Source: Opitutaceae bacterium
GTDB taxonomy: Bacteria; Verrucomicrobiota; Verrucomicrobiia; Opitutales; Opitutaceae
Direction of reading: 5' to 3'
Assembly: GCA_016794625.1 (NCBI GenBank)
Contig: JAEUGY010000102.1
Coordinates: 1 to 46,331 of the forward strand
DNA: 46,331 nt
In this document: piece after piece, positions 40,707-46,331 of the stretch
Layout of the letters: every line of letters starts with the position of its first letter
Numbering within the stretch: position 1 is the stretch's first letter
Position numbers and translations under genes: made by a program
The notes under the pieces: generated by a model
The model's input: only the letters and a program-made list of their open reading frames with translations
The model's database searches: none
What the model was told of the DNA's origin: nothing

Positions 40707-40731
40707 GAACATCCGGTCCTAAGAAACGGTC
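40707..40731 (+). promoter_or_regulatory. Candidate ECF-type promoter
   Basis: The 328-base gap between the YHS gene and the sigma factor gene holds no credible gene. Near its right end GAAC (40707-40710) and GGTC (40728-40731) are separated by 17 bases, resembling the GAAC / GTC pattern of many ECF-sigma promoters. It would be suited to autoregulation of the downstream sigma factor gene. Short motifs like this can occur by chance. Confidence 0.35.
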
Positions 40732-40758
40732 ACACCCTGCGTTATCTCCTCGAAGGTC

Positions 40759-41286
40759 ATGATCACACCGACCTCCCCTCATGAAAGCGCAGGAGAATTT
40801 GTCGAAGCCGCTGTCGCCCAGCACCAGGCGTCCTTGCTGCGTTACGCCGCTCGCCTGGTCGGAGATTTGGATCGGGCACGCGATGTCGTGCAGGACACGT
40901 TCGTCAAGTTCATGGCCCAGCCGAGAGCGGCGGTGGAGGGGCACGAGGCGGAATGGCTGTTCACGGTCTGTCGGCACCGTGCCTTCGACGTGCTGCGCAA
41001 GGAGGGTCGCATGAGTCATTTTGCCGACGGAGAAGCCGAGCGGGTGAGTTCCTCCGAACCTCGGCCGGGCCTTGTCTTGGAGCAGAAGGAAACACAGTCC
41101 GCCCTGCTGGCCCTGATTCACCGACTGCCCCCGAACCAGCAGGAGGTCATCCGGCTGAAGTTCCAGAGTGGATTCAGTTACAAGGAAATCAGCCGCATCA
41201 CGGCCCTGTCGGTCTCCAATGTCGGATTTCTGATCCATACCGCGGTCACCCGCCTCCGCCGCGACTTCGCGGCGCTCCCCCGATAG
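40759..41286 (+). CDS. ECF sigma factor
   Basis: A 175-residue sigma-70-family protein with region 2 (about 20-85: LLRYAARLVGDLDRARDVVQ, then TFVKFM, and AEWLFTVCRHRAFDVLRKEG) and region 4 (about 110-165: LALIHRLPPNQQEVIRLKFQ, then GFSYKEISRITALSVSNVGF). The short linker replaces region 3. ECF factors redirect RNA polymerase to stress- or envelope-related promoters, usually under an anti-sigma factor. The next gene, 29 bases downstream on the same strand, begins with an anti-sigma-like segment and is the probable partner. Confidence 0.92.
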   Translation: MITPTSPHESAGEFVEAAVAQHQASLLRYAARLVGDLDRARDVVQDTFVKFMAQPRAAVEGHEAEWLFTVCRHRAFDVLRKEGRMSHFADGEAERVSSSEPRPGLVLEQKETQSALLALIHRLPPNQQEVIRLKFQSGFSYKEISRITALSVSNVGFLIHTAVTRLRRDFAALPR

Positions 41287-41315
41287 TGGGCGCCTGACCC
41301 TTTGTCCCTCAGACC

Positions 41316-42764
41316 ATGAACGAGCACGACCTCCCCCTTTCCCCGGACGATCCGCGGCTGACCGCGTATGCGTTTGGCGAACTGGATGAAGCCGAACGGC
41401 AAGTGATCGAAGCGGCGGTGCAACGCGACCCGGCGTTGCAAGCGGCGGTCCGCGACCTGCGCGCCCTCGGAGGCGGATTGACGTCGGCCCTCGGCGAGGA
41501 GCCGCTGCCCACGGTGGTTCCGGTGTCTTTCTCGGCGGTGGCGCCGACCTTGCCGCCCGCGCGTCCGGCCGTTCCTGATCGGTCAGAGTTTGACCTGCCC
41601 AAGGCAGCGCGGCTGCTGCGTTTTCCCGGACTCTATTACGTGTTGACCGGGGCCGCTGCGGCCGGGTTCGCGCTGCTCGTGGCGGTGCGGGATCCGATTG
41701 CGAGCTCCGGAAATCGGTATGCGGTGCGGCAGTATGAGGTCCGCCTGTCGCCTCCGCCGGGCGACGGTGGGAACACCGGCCCCGCGAGGGCGGCCGCTTC
41801 TCGCTACGCCTCGGTGCCGCGTCCCGCCGGCTCCACCGGAGCCGACGCAAAGGCGCAGCGGGGCGAGGGGGGGAACGCTGACGACAGGGACAATCCCTTC
41901 GTGCTGGCGGCGGAGGCCCCGGTGTCGACGTTTGCGGTGGACGTGGGGACCGAAGCCTACGCGGAAGTCCGGCGTCTGTTGCACGCGGGCCAGACGCCTC
42001 CGCTTGAATCCGTGCGGATTGAAGAACTGGTGAACCACTTTCCCTATCGCTACGAGGCGCCGGCGCGCGGGGCGATCGAACCCGTGGCTGCGCACCTGGA
42101 GGTCGCGTCGGCACCCTGGGCCGAGCGGCACCGGCTGGTGCGGATCGGGCTGCAAGGGCGCGAATTGGCTCAGCGGGCGGATCCTGTTCTCGCCGAGGAT
42201 GTGCGGTTCGAAGTGGAGTTCAATCCGGCCCAGGTGGCTGGATACCGGTTGTTGGGCTACGAGCAACGCCGGACAGACCCTGGCGACTCGACCGGAGCGT
42301 CCTCGGCACCGGCGCCGGCGGAGGCCGGACGGATTGAGGCGGGCTACCGGGTGACGGCTCTCTACGAGATCATTCCCGTGGGGGAGGACCTCCGCACCGA
42401 CGCCAGCGCGCGGGGCGACGCCCGGAGCTACTCCCGGCCGGCCGCGCAAGCGGTCGACGCCGCGCGGGCGCTTGAACTGCTGACCGTGACCGTCCGCTAC
42501 CGGGATCCGGAGAGCGAGGCTGCACGCCTCCTGTCCTTTCCGCTTGTGGACGGCGGGGCTGCGTTCGACGCGGCAAGTCCCGACTTCCAGTTTGCGGCAG
42601 CCGTCGCCGGATTCGGACTGGTGTTGCGCGATTCCCCCCATCGGGGCACCGCCTCGCTGCCGACGGTCGTGCGCTGGGCCGAATTGGGCGCCGCGTTCGA
42701 CCCGGGTGGACATCGCGCGGATTTTCTCGCCCTCGTGCGCCGCGCGGAGACGCTGGTCCGCTGA
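41316..42764 (+). CDS. YfbK-like protein lacking its VWA domain, with anti-sigma-like N-terminus
   Basis: A 482-residue protein. Residues 14-50 (LTAYAFGELDEAERQVIEAA) look like a zinc-less anti-sigma N-terminus; a membrane helix lies at about 104-124. Residues 193-250 are the region that precedes the VWA domain in YfbK proteins (NPFVLAAEAPVSTFAVDVGT, then VRIEELVNHFPYRYEAP). The typical PWAERHRLVRIGLQGRE follows at 268-283. It then jumps to LAEDVRFEVEFNPAQVAGYR (292-311), which starts the C-terminal DUF3520-type domain. The roughly 180-residue von Willebrand A domain that normally lies between is absent, with the frame intact. It is paired with the ECF sigma factor upstream. Confidence 0.82.
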   Translation: MNEHDLPLSPDDPRLTAYAFGELDEAERQVIEAAVQRDPALQAAVRDLRALGGGLTSALGEEPLPTVVPVSFSAVAPTLPPARPAVPDRSEFDLPKAARLLRFPGLYYVLTGAAAAGFALLVAVRDPIASSGNRYAVRQYEVRLSPPPGDGGNTGPARAAASRYASVPRPAGSTGADAKAQRGEGGNADDRDNPFVLAAEAPVSTFAVDVGTEAYAEVRRLLHAGQTPPLESVRIEELVNHFPYRYEAPARGAIEPVAAHLEVASAPWAERHRLVRIGLQGRELAQRADPVLAEDVRFEVEFNPAQVAGYRLLGYEQRRTDPGDSTGASSAPAPAEAGRIEAGYRVTALYEIIPVGEDLRTDASARGDARSYSRPAAQAVDAARALELLTVTVRYRDPESEAARLLSFPLVDGGAAFDAASPDFQFAAAVAGFGLVLRDSPHRGTASLPTVVRWAELGAAFDPGGHRADFLALVRRAETLVR

Positions 42765-42843
42765 ATGGAGTCGCCGCGGGTCCGGCCGGGTTCGACGAGA
42801 ACGCCCGGCTCCGGGGCCGTGGCCGCCCGTCCGCATCTCCCGC

Positions 42844-43236
42844 ATGAACCAATTTATCGGATACATCAGCGTCCTCGTGACCGACTACGACGAGGCGATC
42901 GCCTATTACACCCGCGTGCTTGGGTTCACCCTCCTGGAGGACACCCGTCTCGATGCGCGCAAGCGCTGGGTGCTGGTGCGTCCGCCCGGGGCGGCGGAGT
43001 GCGCACTCCTGCTCGCGCAGGCGGTCAAGGATGAGGAAAGGGCCGCCGTCGGCCGCCAGTCAGGCGGGCGGGTGTTCCTGTTCCTGCACACCGATGATTT
43101 CTGGCGCGACTACCACGCCTTCAAGGCCCGCGGCGTCCGCTTTGCCGAGGAGCCCCGTCGGGAGGCCTATGGCACGGTGGTCGTATTCACCGACCTTTAC
43201 GGCAATCGGTGGGACCTGCTCCAGCGGCACGCGTAG
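42844..43236 (+). CDS. VOC-family protein (glyoxalase/bleomycin-resistance type)
   Basis: A 130-residue VOC protein. The first module has IGYISVLVTDYDEAIAYYTR and VLGFTLLEDTRL, and the second has GGRVFLFLHTDDFWRDYHAF and TVVVFTDLYGNRWDLLQ. Only some of the metal ligands of glyoxalase I are in place, so catalysis is uncertain. It resembles small stand-alone VOC proteins annotated as glyoxalases. The ATG at 42844 is preferred to an earlier in-frame start inside the upstream gene. It lies 79 bases after the YfbK-like gene and is convergent with the gamma-glutamyltransferase gene. Confidence 0.82.
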   Translation: MNQFIGYISVLVTDYDEAIAYYTRVLGFTLLEDTRLDARKRWVLVRPPGAAECALLLAQAVKDEERAAVGRQSGGRVFLFLHTDDFWRDYHAFKARGVRFAEEPRREAYGTVVVFTDLYGNRWDLLQRHA

Positions 43237-43251
43237 CCGGCCGCCGCCGCC

Positions 43252-44973
<1,722 letters not shown>

Positions 44974-45219
44974 GAGTCAGCTTGAGAGACCCGACCGCCC
45001 ACCGGCAATGCCGATCCCGATCCACCGGAGCGTTTGTGAGGGGTGCGTCCGATGCCTCCGGAGTCCCGGCCTTGGGACGGTCGCTTCCCGTCGACGGGGC
45101 AATTGCCGACATCGCAGTTGGACCTGGATTCACTTAATCCACTGATGGAAAGCGTCATGGGTGATGGATGAAGGGCTGGCACGCGAAATGATAAGGAGGC
45201 CGTCTGTTCCAAATCCCAC

Positions 45220-45987
45220 ATGAAAACCATCCTTGTATCCTTTCTCCTCACCTGTGCCGTGGCCGCGGCTCTTTCCGCCGCCCCGGTCCTGCGACTCGCG
45301 CATGTTGGCGTGGCGCGCTTTGTCGTCGACACCTCCGGCCGCGATCAAATCGAGCGAGGCTGGCTCAATGCCCAGGGCGGGTTCGAACGCGAGTCCATCG
45401 AAGCGGTGCTCTCGACCGTGACCGTGCCCCCGGGAGCACGTAACCGATTTCTGGTGACACGGGAGATGGCGGGTGCGTACCGGAGGCTCGGTCCGGTGGC
45501 GATGGCCAACTTCATCGTCGATGATGCGGGCGAGTTCTTCGTCCTGGGGGCGCGCGACTACCTGCCGATCACGATTTCACCCGCGTCCCAGGCCGGAGCG
45601 GGCCGGGTGCCCAATCTCTCGACCCGCGGACGCGTCGGTCCAGGACTTGCGTTGATCGGCGGATTTGTCGTGCTCGACCAACCACGGACCGTGCTTGTAC
45701 GGGTGGTGGGGCCCGGGCTGGCGGCGTTTGAAGTGGTCTCACCGGCGCCTGACCCGTCCCTGACGCTGTTCCGCGGCGATGAGGTGCACCACCGCAACGA
45801 CAACTGGGGCGATGATGCCTCGGCCGCGGTCATGGCGGACGCAGAAGCCCAGGTGGGCGCGTTTCCCCTGGAGGCGGGTTCCAAGGATGCCGCCTACCTC
45901 GCCACCCTGCCGGCCGGGGCCTATACCGTACAGGCCTCCTCCAGTGTGGTCGGCGAAGTCCTGATCGAAGTGTACCTCCTACCCTGA
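45220..45987 (+). CDS. Secreted protein with verrucomicrobial-type beta domain
   Basis: A 255-residue protein with a signal peptide (MKTILVSFLLTCAVAAALSA). The mature N-terminal part (about 25-130) is not recognised. The C-terminal part (about 132-255) has the pattern NLSTRGRVGPGLALIGGFVV, then LVRVVGPGL, then RNDNWGDDASAA, then LATLPAGAYTVQ and VLIEVYLLP. This module recurs widely in secreted verrucomicrobial proteins, usually with the same short phrases, and probably forms a beta-sandwich. A purine-rich AAGGAGG lies 20 bases before the ATG, too far for a normal ribosome-binding site. No neighbour suggests a role. Confidence 0.75.
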   Translation: MKTILVSFLLTCAVAAALSAAPVLRLAHVGVARFVVDTSGRDQIERGWLNAQGGFERESIEAVLSTVTVPPGARNRFLVTREMAGAYRRLGPVAMANFIVDDAGEFFVLGARDYLPITISPASQAGAGRVPNLSTRGRVGPGLALIGGFVVLDQPRTVLVRVVGPGLAAFEVVSPAPDPSLTLFRGDEVHHRNDNWGDDASAAVMADAEAQVGAFPLEAGSKDAAYLATLPAGAYTVQASSSVVGEVLIEVYLLP

Positions 45988-46053
45988 ACTGGAGGGCTTC
46001 GGTGGGTCGACGAATCCGGCGACTGCACATGGGTGTCAACGTAACGGTCCGAG

Positions 46054-46202
46054 TGTAGGGCTGCCCCTTGCGGGCACGCCTTGTGTTGCAGACCGAAAAC
46101 CGATGAATAGACTTGAGGTCCCAGAATCCGTGCTGGGTGCGATGTTGGTTGCGCGGTGCGGTTGAGTTTACGACGCCAGGCGTGCCCGCAAGGGGCAGCC
46201 CT
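46054..46202. repeat. 25-bp perfect inverted repeat
   Basis: The 344-base tail of the window has no gene. Arms at 46057-46081 and 46178-46202 are exactly complementary (AGGGCTGCCCCTTGC... with its partner ...GCAAGGGGCAGCCCT), with 96 bases between. The left arm plus three bases (46054-46081) matches 24676-24703 at 25 of 28 positions, so the element belongs to a repeat family. Confidence 0.8.
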
Positions 46203-46286
46203 TGTTTCTTAAAATCTGCTATGGTCTAGCCCGTTCAGTCTGGGCTCGCCCTGCAAGTTGGTTCGACGGGGCGGGTGCGGGCGGAT

Positions 46287-46318
46287 GATCCGGGAGGGCC
46301 TGCAGGCCCTCCCGGATC
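46287..46318. repeat. 32-bp perfect palindrome
   Basis: The sequence 46287-46318 is self-complementary over all 32 bases: GATCCGGGAGGGCCTG is followed directly by its reverse complement CAGGCCCTCCCGGATC, centred on CTGCAG, with no loop. No T-tract follows. It may be a recombination or protein-binding site, or a repeat end; its continuation lies beyond the window. Confidence 0.75.
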
Positions 46319-46331
46319 GGCCGCTCCTGAG

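Noticed and set aside
41316-42764. Frameshift or pseudogene explanation for the missing VWA domain
   Set aside because: The frame is open throughout and both flanking regions are well conserved, so the loss looks clean rather than like decay.
45193-45199. AAGGAGG as ribosome-binding site of the secreted protein at 45220
   Set aside because: It lies 20 bases before the ATG, outside the usual spacing; no nearer in-frame start fits the signal peptide.

Overview
The window is GC-rich bacterial DNA with long co-directional operons. Its gene content points to a verrucomicrobium, most likely an Opitutaceae-like organism. The evidence is indirect: a 14-subunit-type complex I operon with unusual insertions, a long ThyX-like protein, a secreted protein ending in the GPGL...NDNWGD...LPAGAYT domain typical of that phylum, ExbB/ExbD/VWA clusters, and many short palindromic repeats. 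No rRNA, tRNA or CRISPR array was seen.

Region 1 (1-12082) is the distal part of a complex I operon: the end of nuoD, then nuoE, F, G, H, I, J, K, L, M and N in canonical order. Two extra genes sit inside it. One is a 75-residue protein between nuoE and nuoF. The other is a four-helix-bundle (23S-IVS-protein family) gene between nuoF and nuoG, bracketed by heptamer repeats. A ThyX-like gene, a rhomboid-like membrane protein with a zinc ribbon, and prmB follow on the same strand (12094-15380).

Region 2 (15421-24876) holds a GH2 beta-mannosidase divergent from a XylR-type AraC regulator, a beta-CASP metallo-beta-lactamase-fold nuclease, a secreted PQQ-like beta-propeller protein, a small orphan gene with a good terminator, and an ApbE flavin transferase. 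Two large blocks of nested hairpin repeats (about 19190-19540 and 24290-24755) separate these genes.

Region 3 (24877-32060) is one operon-like cluster: a 971-residue TPR protein, a second secreted TPR-like protein, ExbB, two ExbDs, and a VWA-like protein. The VWA-like protein has a TonB-type N-terminal anchor (SxxxH in the membrane segment) and occupies TonB's usual place. It looks like a proton-motive-force-driven envelope machine with no ordinary TonB.

Region 4 (32109-46331) contains a glyoxalase-like protein, an OGG-type 8-oxoguanine glycosylase and another hairpin repeat. It then has an alpha-E / circularly permuted ATP-grasp pair split by a second four-helix-bundle gene with inverted heptamer repeats at both ends. 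After that come a small secreted protein, an OppA-like lipoprotein, a GYF_2-RDD membrane protein and a YHS-domain protein. An ECF sigma factor is followed by a YfbK-like protein that lacks its VWA domain. A VOC protein, a gamma-glutamyltransferase, a secreted verrucomicrobial-type protein and terminal palindromic repeats complete the region.

The best candidates for something undescribed are the two four-helix-bundle cassettes inside conserved operons, the TonB-anchored VWA protein with ExbB/ExbD/ExbD, and the VWA-less YfbK paired with an ECF sigma factor. A run of pyrimidine-rich leaders upstream of start codons, in place of Shine-Dalgarno sequences, is also notable. All functional assignments come from reading the translated sequence; no database search was run.
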